A DNA stretch of 64,000 nt from Labia minor (taxonomy: Eukaryota > Arthropoda > Insecta > Dermaptera > Spongiphoridae), in the NCBI GenBank assembly GCA_963082975.1, contig OY720348.1, positions 72,255,719-72,319,718 on the forward strand. The letters are read 5' to 3'. This document shows positions 35,618 through 48,514 of the stretch, piece by piece. Below the pieces are notes generated by a model. The model was not told the DNA's origin. It worked only from the letters and a program-made list of their open reading frames with translations, and ran no database searches. Made by a program: the position numbers and the translations under genes. How positions within the stretch are numbered: position 1 is the first letter of the stretch; the number at the start of each line of letters is the position of its first letter.

Positions 35618-35686
35618 TTTCGCGGTGCCTTAATGACGGCATCGCGACTCCCCAGGGAGCCGCGGCTCACGCATTGGGAATCACTG
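35618..35686 (-). mobile_element. hAT terminus remnant
   Basis: Minus strand begins CAGTGATTCCCAATGCG and has the GC-rich subterminal block expected of a hAT end. The opposite end was not found. Confidence 0.55.
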
Positions 35687-36488
35687 AATTATGCAATGAT
35701 TATTTTTAAAGGCAAAAGTTAATGGAATTTATAATAAAATTCGAGTAATATTGAAAAAGAAAGTATTTTTCTCATTTATTTAATATTCAAAATATAATGT
35801 AAAATTTAGATAAAAAACAGAAACATAGGTCTAAATTTTAGAAATAGGGTTGAATTTTACAGGATATTGTTATCATTAAAAAAATTATAATTAAATATTA
35901 AAGTAAAAAAAAACATAAGAAATGATAAGTAATATAGTATATATTATTGAATATATTAATTATTTTGTTTAGATGCTTGCTAAATCCATATCATTATATT
36001 CAACATTTTGGGGGATTAATTATATTCATTAATGCGTGAATTACTTGAAGTCTCCAAGTTCGAGACATTCAGCGGATAGTAAATAAAAGAGAAACGCAAT
36101 AAACTTAGTTCGAATTTTTTTTTATTCTTTATATCAATGATAGAAATAAACTCAACCAGTTTATAAAATATAATATGGTATAAAATATTATATTTTAATA
36201 TATCTATTATTATTTTAAATTTTCATATAATACATTAAAATCGAGCCAGAAAATTTTGAGTTTTTAACTTTACAATTTTCCAGACAGACCTTAAAAAGTC
36301 AATTTTGGATTCAGAATTTAAAGATATGCAGAATTTTTTAAATTGTGAACAATATTCAATCAAAAACCCTTATATATATATAATATATAAGGTATTAGCT
36401 TTTTTTTAACGAGAAGTTTTAGTTAGTGTGAGTAATATTTCTTCATCTGTCCTGTATATAATACCTAATTTAACAGTATAAATACATT

Positions 36489-36803
36489 AGTATTAAACAA
36501 ACGATGAAAACATTAAATTCTGTATTGCGACTACGAGACGCTGCCAACACAACCGAAGGGAGAGTATGACTAGGACACTAATTTTTGAAACAAAGTTTTT
36601 AGCGACACCATGCAGTGCGAGGCATAACTAATTGAAAAAAATTCGGGCTTGTGTGTTGCCAAAACACCTCTTCTGGCAACTCTGGATTGAACACGTACTG
36701 AACTGAAATAAACCGATATTATTTTTTTCGGTTCAGCTCCGGTTTTCGTTCCGACAAAAATACCGGTTTTCGGTTTTCGGTTCAGTTCCGGTTCGAAGCC
36801 CTG
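36489..36803 (-). mobile_element. Second copy of the hAT right end, without the nested insert
   Basis: Matches 33585-33642 joined to 34835-35091, ending CGAAGCCCTG. Repeat X resumes directly after it at 36804. Confidence 0.9.
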
Positions 36804-37085
36804 GTTTTTTATACGTTTTGAAGAATCATTTTCACTAAGGTTGAGAAAAATGTCTGTGTGTGTGTATGTATGTAACCAAGATTACGCAAAAACGGTTTGA
36901 GCTAGAATGATGAAATTTGGTACATGAGCATTATTCAAAATTCATAGTTTTCTATCAACTTTTGAGAAATGTAGCTCAACCGGAAGAGGGTCATTACCTA
37001 CAACGTTTTGATTTTTTTTCCTCTAAAGTGACCGCAAAAATAAAGATATATGTTTGATAATTTTTCACATGATTAATAATTGTAT
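36804..37085 (+). repeat. Dispersed repeat X, 3' part
   Basis: Continues repeat X after the hAT insertion: ACGTTTTGAAG, AATCATTTTCACTAAGG, then GATTACGCAAAAACGG. Inverted copies are at 39330-39527 and, in part, 28390-28500. Element class unknown. Confidence 0.8.
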
Positions 37086-37293
37086 AAAACTGCTATATAT
37101 AGAATTTCAGCTTGATTGAATCGCTGAAATTACCAGAATTAATTTTTTAACACTGCAAATCTCACGCGCCAACACGTGACGTGGTGCCATTAACAAAAAG
37201 CCAAACATGCGCTGGTTTAATATTTATTATTTATAATTTGTAATTAATTAAATTTAATTTAAATATAATATATTATGTTATTTAATCCAATTC

Positions 37294-37535
37294 TCAAATT
37301 GCGAGATAGTCGAGTGGAGACACTCCAGCTAATTTACATTCACAAGTTACCTTATAAACTCTATTATTTTCGTTTTTAATTTCGTCTTTTATATTTGAGG
37401 TGAGAGAAGACATTTGTTTATGTGGTTTATATGTTACTCTGATGTTGTGTTTCCTCAATTTTGACGCTATTTTTTTTATAAAAATTTCCTTAATAATTAT
37501 CAAAATAACCACAAAAGCTTTAATAAATACAAAGG
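37294..37535 (-). pseudogene. Penelope-like element coding fragment
   Basis: Minus strand reads KKIASKLRKHNIRVTYKPHK and ends with VYKVTCECK. In Penelope-like elements a KHNI..YKP segment links the reverse transcriptase to the VYK-x-C start of the GIY-YIG domain. The endonuclease itself is missing here. Confidence 0.65.
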
Positions 37536-38020
37536 TAAAGACATAATTATATTTTTTGATAAATAAATAAATATTATTATTTATTTATTTATTCAAGATA
37601 TATATATTCAAACATTCTGTATGTTATTTCAGTCCGCCTTTTTGGGTGGTGATAAAAAAAATATCAAAAACATCCAAATCACAGATAAATACAGTAAAGA
37701 AAAAACAAATTTTTTTTTAATTTAATTTATTTTATTTTTTTGCAAAAAACTTTTTACAATTTCCTCTCTAATTTAGTATTTTTTAAAATTTCCCTGGAAT
37801 CCCGTTTCCCGGGAACGAAAATAATCCGGGAAAAATTAGCCTCTATACGTGGAGTTTTTTCATTCCTTTTAATACATACTATTCTATTGTATAATTTATA
37901 TATTTAAAGACGATTTATTAATTTTTTTTTTAATATTTCATAGCTACTTGTTTATATAATTTTTATTTTTTTTCTTATATTTCAAATAATAATATATGTA
38001 GAATAATAAGCACATAGGTA
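37536..38020. other. AT-rich intergenic DNA
   Basis: Nothing coding recognised; includes ATTT-rich simple sequence near 37565-37590. Confidence 0.4.
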
Positions 38021-38233
38021 TCATAAGTAATACAGTACCTGGAACACCGAGCTTTCGCTCGACCCTTTAACAAATTTATAATATTAGAATTTATTATTAT
38101 AAACTTTAAAAATTTTACAATTTTTTAATTATTACAATTGTTAAATGGGTTTTCTAAAAATGACCCATCAAAAATTTGTTTCCTACAATGATACAAATTA
38201 ATTGAAATAACTTGATAAAATATTTATAATATA

Positions 38234-38896
38234 CAGTGACGCAATCAGGATTTTATCCTGGGGGGGGTTAACTAGCCGTTCCACCTTCCTATGGCGCCCC
38301 TCCCCCGGGCTCTCTCAAGATTTTTTTTTTAATTAACTATTTAAAAAAGTTTTATAAATGAAACACTGATTTTACAAAATCTGGCAAAAAAATTTAATTT
38401 TGTATTTTATTTACGCGTATTCACAGTTTTAGAAAGAAAACATTTTTTTCCAGCTATAAGTGAATCATTTTAGCTTTCCTCATGAAATAAGGATAGATTA
38501 TACGATGGTCGGAAAATTTTGAAAATTTTTGCTCCGAGATTTTTTGAGATCTCCACTTTTCAGACGGTTTTGAATCCAAAACTGGAAAAAAAAATTTTGA
38601 ACCGGCCGGCCGGCCGTTCGTTACCGAGATTACGTCTAAACAAAATGAGATATTGTCTTGAAATTTAGATGTTTTTTTTTTTTGGGGGGGGGGGGAATGA
38701 CGGGGGGATTGGATTGTTTTTGGACAAGATCGGACCATAAGTAAGGGTAGTTTAAAGAGGTGTCAAAGTACATTTTATTGTATATTTTTTCTTTTCTATT
38801 TATAATATAGTACATAATATATAGCAATTTGAATTTTTTTTCTCTTCTGGGGGGGGGGGGGGTTAAAACCCTAAAAAAAACCTTGTTGCGCCACTG
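38234..38896. mobile_element. MITE with CAGTGRCGCAA ends
   Basis: Left end CAGTGACGCAATCAGG and right end TTGTTGCGCCACTG are inverted, with TAATATA on both sides (38227-38233 and 38897-38903). Long G or C runs near both ends and at 38671-38705 keep two minus-strand frames open by chance. No transposase. Confidence 0.8.
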
Positions 38897-39329
38897 TAAT
38901 ATATTTATAAATTTATAATTGTTAATTTCACTCACCTTTATTTGCTGGTTTTTTACTTAAAATGAAATTCGATTTTTCTTCTAGCTATCTTCAAATAATT
39001 CTATTTTATTTTTTTTTAAATAAGAATATAATTGATTTTGCTTGTTGTAGGCTCCTATAAAATTTGTACCACAATTAAATGAAAATGTTTTATTGCCAAT
39101 TAAACTTTATTATATTTTCAAATATCATGTTTTTACTTTAATTTGTGGGTTAATTGAGTTTATTTTTTATTAATTTTTTTTTAACATTTAGGATTCATTT
39201 CATCGGAATGCAAAGATCAAAGGTTTAAATCTGAGTTATGGAACTTGAGAAAAAGGTTTTAAAAACACACCATGCTCATAAAAATTTAACATAAATATGA
39301 ATGCGAAGCCTAGCTAAAAAGAACCTAGA

Positions 39330-39527
39330 GATCAAATGCAAATAAAAATAATTTCATAATTCTAGCTCAAACCGTTTTTGCGTAATCTTGTCTACATACA
39401 CACATACATCTTTCTCAACCTTAGTGAAAATGATTAAGGAACCTTCAAAACGTATAAAAACATCAAAATCTCGACATGGAAAATTTTCGTGATCACAATA
39501 CTATCTCTGGCAAGATAGTAAAAATAA
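39330..39527 (-). repeat. Dispersed repeat X, uninterrupted inverted copy
   Basis: In reverse orientation it runs from TACTATCTTGCCAGAGATAG through GTTTTTATACGTTTTGAAGG to GATTACGCAAAAACGG, with no hAT insertion. Confidence 0.85.
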
Positions 39528-39918
39528 ATTAAAAAAAGAATTCATTTTTTTTAATTAATTGAATTTTTATTTTTCAATTTCTTGTTTGTCTAATCTTTGG
39601 ATGTCAAGTATTCGAAATAGAATATTTTAAATATCTACGAAAAGTAAAAGTGAAGTTTTATTATTACTCTACCAAATATAATACTTGTACGATTACCTAC
39701 CTCTTTTGTAGATTTTTTCTGAATATTTGTATACATTAGAATTATAATTAGGTCCTAATAAAAAAAAATACTCAACTATTTTTAATTAAAGTAATTTAAT
39801 ATTTTAGCTCCATTTTGTGTTAAAAATCATAAAATTAGGTATATGAATTAATTCATAAATTTATTAATATTGAATTGAATTGAATTTGAAAAATTAATTT
39901 GAAGTTTTATATGTGGGA

Positions 39919-39986
39919 TGACGTCACCAAGCAGGAGAAGAGTAACGAGTGAAAAGTTGCTAGGGAAACGGCAGACTAGATCAGTT
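39919..39986 (+). promoter_or_regulatory. Promoter-like cluster: CRE, X-box and initiator
   Basis: A full CRE TGACGTCA (39919-39926), an RFX-type X-box GTTGCTAGGGAAAC (39956-39969) and an arthropod initiator match TCAGTT (39981-39986) lie within 70 bp in a locally GC-rich patch. This spacing suits a plus-strand start at about 39983. No downstream coding exon was identified. Confidence 0.45.
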
Positions 39987-40663
39987 GTTGATTAATTAAC
40001 GAATTGGAGATAGATTATACGGAAGAGAAGAAAGATTTTCAAGGAATTACGAGCCAAAAATAATTATTAAGAATTTGAATTGTTATCTTATGTATTTATA
40101 TAATTTTGATTTATTAAACGATTAAAGAATTCCTACATATATATAAATAATATTTGAAATATATATAATACATACCACTTATATAATTTTATTTTATTAT
40201 ATTATATTAAAACCAAAAAATATAATAACAATATTGTATTTATAATAAGAAATTATATCTTATATAAGAAAAATAATTACTAATTATAAATCTATAAAAA
40301 GTATTAGATAAATTTATTTAAAAATAATCCAGGTTCAGTTAATTTTAAATATAGTATAAAAATTGAATGAATGAAATCTTTTTTTCCTGTTTTATGATAT
40401 TCCAGTAATTTTCCATCTTGACTTAATTTTATTTCATAATAAAATTAATTTCCAACTCATTTCGTGATGATAATGGATATCACATTTATTTTTGTCATGT
40501 ATATATAAAGAAATAAATGTTATTTGATCCACAATGTGAGTAATTAATTAAAAATTAAATTAATTCATAGTACGAATTTTATTTTTAATTCATTGCATAC
40601 AATCAATATTCATACAATAAATATACAATACAATTTTATTTTAAAAGATATTAATTTAATATG
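39987..40663. other. AT-rich DNA, possible 5' transcribed region
   Basis: Follows the promoter-like cluster. The first 100 bp are less AT-biased (5' UTR-like); the rest is AT-rich and featureless. Confidence 0.3.
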
Positions 40664-41527
40664 TTAATTTATTATTTCGTCTTTTAGTTGAACTTTTCGA
40701 TGTTGAATGCAGTCTTGTATTGAGAAAGCCAAGTATGGAAAAACCTGTAAAAAATAAAATATAATATATAATGAAAATCAAATAAAAACATAATTATTCA
40801 AATGTAAATAAAATGATAGATGTATATAATAAACAAAATTAAATTTTCAAAAATGTCATACATTAAATGTATATGTAATACTATTTCACAGTACAATAAA
40901 TACAATTTATAAAAATGAACCCCCCCCCCCCCTTTCATTTCATGCCTTATCCAATTTCCTTAATCCTCCCATACCGCTCCTGCAATCCTAATACCCCTGT
41001 CAACACACACCGCGCGTGCGGATGTCCGAAGGCAAAGGCCACTCGGGCCACTCTCGGCCGAGCTTTGTGGAGGGGAGGTGACTCAGGTCTCCGCTTCTCG
41101 GAGCAGCGAGCGAACATGGAGGCGTGGTTACCTCCCTCCCACTGGCCTACTTCGTCAAGACTCGGCCGAGGTCGACTGCCTTCGGGCCCCCGCACGCGGG
41201 GAAGAGAGGCATACGAGGGTATATAAGGTTTGTCGCAATTGAAAGGGGATGGTTTGGGTCAGGGAGGATAGGGGAAGGATAAACCCAACAAGATTCTTTC
41301 CTTTTGACTTTTAAATGTGATTTTTGAATTTTATATTAAATGTATTATTATATATATGTATTATTATATATATATTTTTGAACTTGTATTTTTTTTTTCA
41401 ACATTCAACACTTAAAATTTATTTGTGTTGAATTATATACAAGATCTATAATATATATAGATAATAATATAAGATGAATTTTCATTATATTTTCTTAATG
41501 AAAAACTCATCTTTAAATAAAATATAC

Positions 41528-41583
<56 letters not shown>

Positions 41584-44044
41584 TATTTATTTATTAATAA
41601 GTGTACTTATTAAATAAAATAAATTATATTAATAAAAATGAATTTGCTATTAATTATTTTATATATATATTATATATTATTTTGTTTTTTTGCATTGCAA
41701 TTTATAAATATTTATATGTATTGAAAATTAGATGCAAAAAATCTACAACAATATACATTAAGTTTTTAATTAAATTTATTTTAACCCATGAAGAGATTTT
41801 TTTAATTTTTGTAAAATAAATCTAGTTAATAAAAACAGTTTTATTATTATATTTATTTATTTATTTATTTATCCACATGCATTATTCTAAATATCAAATT
41901 GTTTTCTTATAAAATATATTATAGTGTCTGTCATTTGTATTATCAATTAATATATATATTTAATTAAAAAAATAATAAAAAATTTAATCTATTTGGCATT
42001 TTTTTTTTATTCAATATGAATCTTTAATTTTTTTAAATCATTTATAATAGTTTATATAATAGTTGTAATAAGATAAAGATAATACCTACATCTTAAATAT
42101 ATATATTTATTTATCATGATCCTGCCATATTATTAGTTAACTTGAAAACAAAAAAAAAAAAATTAAATTATATTATTTTAAAATAAATACTCCTAATAAA
42201 TATAGTATAACTTGGTTATATATTACGCATTTATTTAACTAAAACCCTCAAATATACTATAAAACATGTATTTATATTTTATTATTTTATTTTATTTTTT
42301 ATTTTATTACGGGAGACCTAGCTATGTGATAATTTCATTAATCATTTCAATCATTTTAATTTCCATATATGCATATTTGTAAAAAAAAAATTAATAATTG
42401 TATTTTTTTTTTGTCTAAGCAATTTGTAACTTTATAACTATTTTAAATATGTTGAATAAAAGCAAAAATATTTCTATAATTTGTGATTATTTAAGATAAT
42501 TATTAAGAACAAATAAATAAACCCAATTAAAAATCCTTTATTTCCTTTATTATCCCCCTTTTACGGTCAACCAAACCAATTTTTATTTTTTTAAAGAAAT
42601 AAGAAAAATAACAGTTGTTTTATAGTTTATTATTAATTATTTTATAATTCTGAACACAAAGTATTATTTTATTTTAATTGAATATATATATATTATACAT
42701 TAATATTAATAATAAGAAGAGAATACATTATTCGATAGTTATTGTTGTTTCTTTATATTAAAAATATAATTTTTAAAAATTAAACCAAGTTACTTCAATA
42801 TAAAAAGTATTAATATGAATTTATTGATTAATGAGAATTATTATAAACACAAGATTTAAGGACAATTTTAGAAAAAGTTGACCATCAAACTGCCAGTAAT
42901 CCTTGGAGGGTAAGTAATAATAGGTAAGTAATTTTATTCAAAGGTTTAAGACTAAATCTCATAAGTGACTTACTTTTATTCAATTTGATTAATCAATTTT
43001 GTTTTGATTCTGAATAACTATTTGAAATTATTATTAAGATAAAACAAAAGATTAATAATATCATTATTATTATTATTTAGAGAGGTTAGTTAGCTACTAT
43101 ATTTTATAATTGAGAATTGATAATATTATAAAAAATATAAAATCCATGATATATTATTATTGAACAAGTCCCAGAACGCCGGGTAAAGAAAAAAAAAACA
43201 GGAAGCAACTTAATTCAAGTATGTGTAAGTAACCCCCTCCAATTCTTCAATCATAAAAAAATATTTTATATGCCAATAACAAACGTACAGAATAAACTGT
43301 ATTCTATAATTTAACGAGCCAGATTATAATTACATTAATTAATTATATATAAATTTCTAGGTTATTTACTATTTTATTTTTAGTATACCTACATCGAATT
43401 AATCAATATCGGTAAAATAATAAATAATCAGTTGATAATTGATTCTAGTATTAGTATTAATTAAAATTAAATCAACATCTGATATGGAAATTAAAAATTA
43501 TGAAATCTATGATATAAATAAAAAATCATTTTAAATTTGATTTTCCAATTCTATACATAGGATTAATAAAAAATTTTAAAAAAAGTGTTTTATTCAAATT
43601 AATTAATAAATGCACTAAAAAAAGGCAGAATATAATGTTAACTTAAACGAAAAATAGTATAATGCATAAAACATTTTCTTTTATTATTAAACTATTCCAT
43701 TCTGTTTTCACCAAATTACAAAAAAAAAATTACTTTTAGAAATATATGATTTATTATTAAATCCATGATAGATTAAAGTGAGAATAAAGAATGTTTAATA
43801 TTTATCTGGATATTTATTTTAATATTACTTTGAAAAATAAAATTACAAATTAAGATTGCTTTTTTATTAACACATGATATGACTTTTGGGGAGAATTTGA
43901 TTTGTTTTGAAATACAGACATTCTATAGGTAAACAATTAATATTTCTATAAATTCTATCTTGAATACCATCAAAAGAATGGAGGATTACTTACCGTTTCA
44001 AAGGTGGGTGCTGATGAGGAGACTGCAAAAAAGATGGCTAACAT
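40664..44044 (-). CDS. Short secreted peptide, two exons
   Basis: Exon 44111-43994 (acceptor TTTTAG, donor GTAAGT) and exon 40744-40664 (acceptor TTTACAG, stop TAA) join in phase. From the in-frame ATG at 44044 the product is 43 residues: a signal-peptide-like MLAIFFAVSSSA, then PTFETVFPYLAFSIQD, one Cys, and a basic tail HRKVQLKDEIIN. The frame is open further upstream (LFAFRYILASS), so a longer signal peptide starting in an earlier exon is possible. The mature part of about 30 residues suggests a secreted peptide; no family is recognised. The 3.2-kb intron contains the GC island. A chance open frame cannot be excluded. Confidence 0.45.
40919..41290. other. GC-rich island of unknown origin
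   Basis: A poly-C run is followed by about 350 bp of high GC (for example CTCGGCCGAG on both sides of the middle) and ends with a TATA-like GTATATAAGG at 41219-41228. Long frames on both strands follow from the GC content. It resembles an LTR or a foreign promoter more than host DNA, but no terminal repeats or target duplication were found. Confidence 0.5.
41291..43993. other. AT-rich DNA, intron of the peptide gene if the model holds
   Basis: Simple-sequence rich, with (TTTA)n at about 41850. A block at 42890-42920 ends in a plus-strand donor-like GTAAGTAAT but has no supportable frame. Confidence 0.4.
41526..41579. repeat. (AT)n microsatellite
   Basis: About 25 uninterrupted AT units. Confidence 0.97.
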
Positions 44045-44589
44045 TGAAGATGCAAGGATGTAGCGAAATGCAAAAAGTTGATGAATTTGGATGGTTAAAA
44101 TGCTGCATTGTCTAAAACAAAAGATTTTATTTCATTTGTTAATTTAATATAAAATTATAAATTTATTTGAATTGAAAAAAAAAACAAAGGGGGTATGTTT
44201 AGGAAAGGCGGGGCTTCTATTTAAATATTAAATCAAAATATTATTTCAATTCATTTAGAAATAAATCTAAGAGCGATTTCCCAAGAGAGGGTGGGAGAGG
44301 GAACATACTTATTAAAAATAGTTATATATACCGATTAGAAGAAATATTTAATAAATTAGTTTTTTGGTAATTATTCAATCGAGTTATCGAGACATTGATT
44401 TGGAGAAAACTTTACCAGTGGGTTACTTTTTTAATTCCAAATAAACTTTTCTTATGCAATTTTTGTGGGTCGCTTCTAGTTTAAGAGATAAAAAGGATTA
44501 AAGTTTGCATATAAAACCATTGATATTCGATTTACATGTTTTTTTTACAAAACAAAAACACTTGACCATCCATCCATGCTTCCTGATCA

Positions 44590-44720
44590 CTAACCAAACT
44601 GGAAGCATTTCGATGAACCAACACCAAAGGAGGGGACGTGGCTTAAATAAAAAGGTAGAACAGGTATTCCACCATTGGGAAATTCGGGAGTTGATTTAGG
44701 ATAGCAAATAGAAAATTGAA
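44590..44720 (+). promoter_or_regulatory. Duplicated promoter-like module, copy 1
   Basis: Shares with 48150-48285 the ordered motifs ACTGGAA, GATGAACCAA, AAAGGAGGGGACGTGGCTTA, AAAAGGTAGAA and GATAGCAAATAGAAA. The GC-box-like GGRCGTGGC followed by an A/T-rich TTAAA stretch looks promoter-like. Confidence 0.4.
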
Positions 44721-45629
44721 AACAAATTACATATTTTATAGAAAGAAATTTTCATCTTATTTTACTTTTCATTAGGATTATTATTATTAATAGTAAGTAG
44801 ATAAATAGAAAATCCTCTGGATATTATTATACCTAAATCCGTACTACATCAATTTTGTTTATATATTTAAACAAACTTGGGATTCTCAAAAAAAAAAAAA
44901 GAAAGAAAAATATTCGAAATACTTAAATAAAATCATCTAATTGTTTTTGAAGGTTTTTGAATAAACAAAATTGAAGAGGGGAAAAAATGAAAAGTTGAGA
45001 TTCTCTAATTTAACAAAAATAGTAAAAATTTAGGATATAATTTTTAGACTTTCTATTAATTTGTTATAATCTAGGCAAATAGTAAATTTGGTAATGGTCC
45101 ATCGTATCTAATCCCTCAACGGATCGAAAAAAAAAAAATACCAGTGCGTACCTAAGATTATCCTGATTGATTTTTGATATGAAATAATTGGTGCTCATTT
45201 CGTGTTTACGGGAGAAAAATTAATATAATTTGCCAATAAATTGGGGGTGGGGGGCCATGTTTTGATAGTTATAGTATGACTTATGATCAAAAGAGGGCGA
45301 GATTTTCACCTTGTCCAGTAGATAGCGCTATTAAATACAATTTGAATTTAAATATATATTAATTTCAACATTTGCCTAAACATTTATAAAAATAAATATA
45401 CATATGAAATACGTTTAATATTAAAAATAAATAAATATACATATGAAATTTGTTTTTTTAATATTAAAAAATATTTAATTTGAGATTAATTATATATAAA
45501 AAGATCAACTATCAAATAGATTCAAACTTTTATTTTCTTTGATTAGATTATAATTAAATATTTTTTATATTATTTAAAAATTATTATTTTTCTATTTATT
45601 AAGGATGTCTTTTAAAAAATTGTAATTAA
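44721..45629. other. AT-rich intergenic DNA
   Basis: Nothing coding recognised. ATAAATATACATATGAAAT is repeated at 45390 and 45430. Confidence 0.4.
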
Positions 45630-45926
45630 CCCTATCATATGTCAAATATTATAGCTAAGTTTTTTTGAATTTTTTAAAATTAAAATAAATATTAATTTAA
45701 TAAAAAACCTTTGTACTCTATAACTCTAAATTATTTAACCTTATATATACTAATAATAATATCCTAAAGGATTTTTAGAAATATAATTATAATAATTAGA
45801 AATATAATATAATATAAGGTTATATAATTTAGAGATACAGTACAAAGGTTTTTTATTTAATTAATATTTATTTTAATTATAAAAAATTCAAAAAAACTTA
45901 GCTATAATATTTGACATATGATAGGG
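45630..45926. mobile_element. Foldback MITE
   Basis: Arms of about 130 bp, CCCTATCATATGTCAAATAT and its reverse complement, enclose a short AT-rich centre. TAA flanks both sides and may be a target duplication. No coding capacity. Confidence 0.85.
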
Positions 45927-48100
45927 TAAGCAAACACAATGGTGAAGGCCCCGCCATCTCTTGAGTTGTCTTGACCTAAAGCCAAGCGTGGTCGTTGGTT
46001 ACGCCCTCTTAGGGACAATCATTTCTATCTCGGAGCCCCGGATGTAAACCTTTACCCAATCATGAATTATTATACCAATAAATAAAAAAATAAAATAAGC
46101 TTACCAAGTTTCAAAGAAAATTTCAAGCCATGAAGAAAAACAAGCAAATATTAATACATTTATGAAAATAATATTACTTATATACAAAACACTTTCACTA
46201 TATCAAAATTACAACACATTAATTTTCATTAAATAAAAAAAAGAGAGTTTTAATTTAAATAAATAAATATTTTTAAAATAACATTATAAAGAACACAATT
46301 AAAATTATGATTACATCAAAATGGCATCGAAATAATTGATTCACTTTTAAAATTTTAAAATATATAATTCAAATTTTCAAATTATTAATAATTGCATGAT
46401 AGCAAAAGTAATATTACGAATCATTTGAGTAAAAACGTGATTAAAAATTACAATTGAAGCTGACATTCTAAACAAAATGGAATAATTGCGTCATTGGCTA
46501 ATGTCGAGATCGCTTTCCCTAATGGCGGTATTTTAAAATGACTGATGTTAGGTACAATTATCAATTCACTAATTATTAGTTTTATTATTATAAAAAATGA
46601 AAATAAAAAAATAAACTTATTTAAAATACTATTTCAATGTCAATTTACATATTAATTTTTATATCAAAACAATAAAAATTAGTATTTTCTAAAAATGATT
46701 TTTACTATAAATTTATAATGATTGGAAATTGGAATAGTTTTATATAACTTATATAATGTAAACCTATAATGAAAGTATTAATCTACTAATGATATAATAT
46801 ATTATCACAAATTTTATCTACATAATAAATACGATAAATAAATTAAAAATAAAATCCTATTTTAATACTTAGGTATATATATATATGTTATATGTTATAT
46901 TTCTATTCATAGATATTTTACATTTAGTAAATTTAATTAAAAATTATAGTGGTTAATTGTGATCAAATTTATGAAAAAATATCCATACGTATAAAAAATT
47001 TATATGCAAATTAAATTTAAATAATGAAAGTTAATTAATTAAACTGATTTCTCATTTTTTTATGTTAATTATTATATTAGGTAGATTTGATTCCCTATAA
47101 GAGCGTATCGTATATAATGAGAGCCTCCCTCCAAATGAGACAAATGTAGTAAAATTATCATTTAAGAATGTCTTTAATGTTAACACTGAAAAGGATTTGA
47201 AGTCCTAGTCTGGGTGACCAAGAGTCTGTGTGAAAATATATATATATATAATGATACATGATATCCAAAATAATAAAAAAACATCTAGCATTTAAAGTAT
47301 TTTACTATTAATTTAAAACTCCAATTTATAATAATTGTTTATTTATATTAATTAAATATATGGTGTATATAAAAATAATAAGAATAATTTTCTAAAAATA
47401 AATAAAATATATTAATTTTTTGTGTATATCAATATTGACAAAATAATCACTAGAGTCGCTAGTGGAGCAAATGCAAATTCAAATAATTTAAAATAAATAA
47501 ATAAAATTTATAATATAAGAGATTAAATTAATAAAATAAAAATCTCTATATAAAATTATAATTTAGGATGACCATTTAACTTTTTTTTAAAAAAGTAAAT
47601 AAATTAATATAATTTGATTAGAATTGATTCTTCGTTTTTTAAAAAATTTTGAATGAATTTAATTTAGATAAACAAAACATAATTAAAAAATACATAATAT
47701 AAATAGAAGTTGAAATGGGGGGGGGGGGTGAAAAAAACCAGTACTTATTAAAATAAATATAACAAATAAATAAAGCCTCGAAAGTTCTTGGCACCAGCAA
47801 GCCCTTAATCTGTGCTACACCCATCTAATTTATATTTTCTCCCACGTCCCTTCCTACATTGGCCTCCCACCACGTCTATTTATACAAAATGCAAAATATT
47901 TATCGAGGATTTAATTTATATCTAATATAATCAAATAGTAAAATCAATATCCTTCAAAGAATTATTAAAATGAACAAAATGTTTTCTATTAATTTATTTG
48001 TACTGTAACTTTTACTAATAGTTGAAATTAATATTTCATAATATAAATAAAGATGTTACTCATATAATTTTCAATTTCTATAATTATTTTATAATTTTAA
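45927..48100. other. Intergenic DNA
   Basis: A less AT-biased block at 45940-46050 and another at 47770-47880 have no open frame that can be supported. The rest is AT-rich with a G10 run at 47718. Confidence 0.4.
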
Positions 48101-48149
48101 TATTTAAACCTGACCATGAATATATTGTTTTTTTTTCAAAACAAATCCA

Positions 48150-48285
48150 AAACTGGAACCAATTCATGAAAAGGGATGAACCAATCTCAAAGGTAAAGGA
48201 GAGGGCGTGGCTTAAAAAAAGGTAGAAGCCGTTATACCGCCCTTAGAAAAATCTCGAATTGATTTGAGATAGCAAATAGAAATGA
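48150..48285 (+). promoter_or_regulatory. Duplicated promoter-like module, copy 2
   Basis: Diverged copy of 44590-44720, with AGAGGGCGTGGCTTAAAAAA and GAGATAGCAAATAGAAA. It lies 230 bp upstream of the candidate exon at 48515. Confidence 0.4.
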
Positions 48286-48514
48286 ATAAAAGGATATATT
48301 CTGTATTCTCTTCTAAATTATGATCTTCAAATAAACATATAATTCAATAAAAGCTTATAACAACAAATCTGGTCGATTTAGCTGCATGCAAGTATATAAC
48401 CGGTTAAATTTTTATATATAATTAAATTTACTATATAATTACTAATAAATAACTTTTTTCTTAAACAGCTAAATTTTTTCTAATTATTACAATGTATGAC
48501 ATTTTTTCTAGATT

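Noticed and set aside
38454..38935. Two overlapping minus-strand frames with poly-Pro/Lys
   Set aside because: They come from G and A homopolymer runs inside a MITE.
40915..41226. Long frames on both strands of the GC island
   Set aside because: High GC removes stop codons in all frames; no motif or splice evidence.
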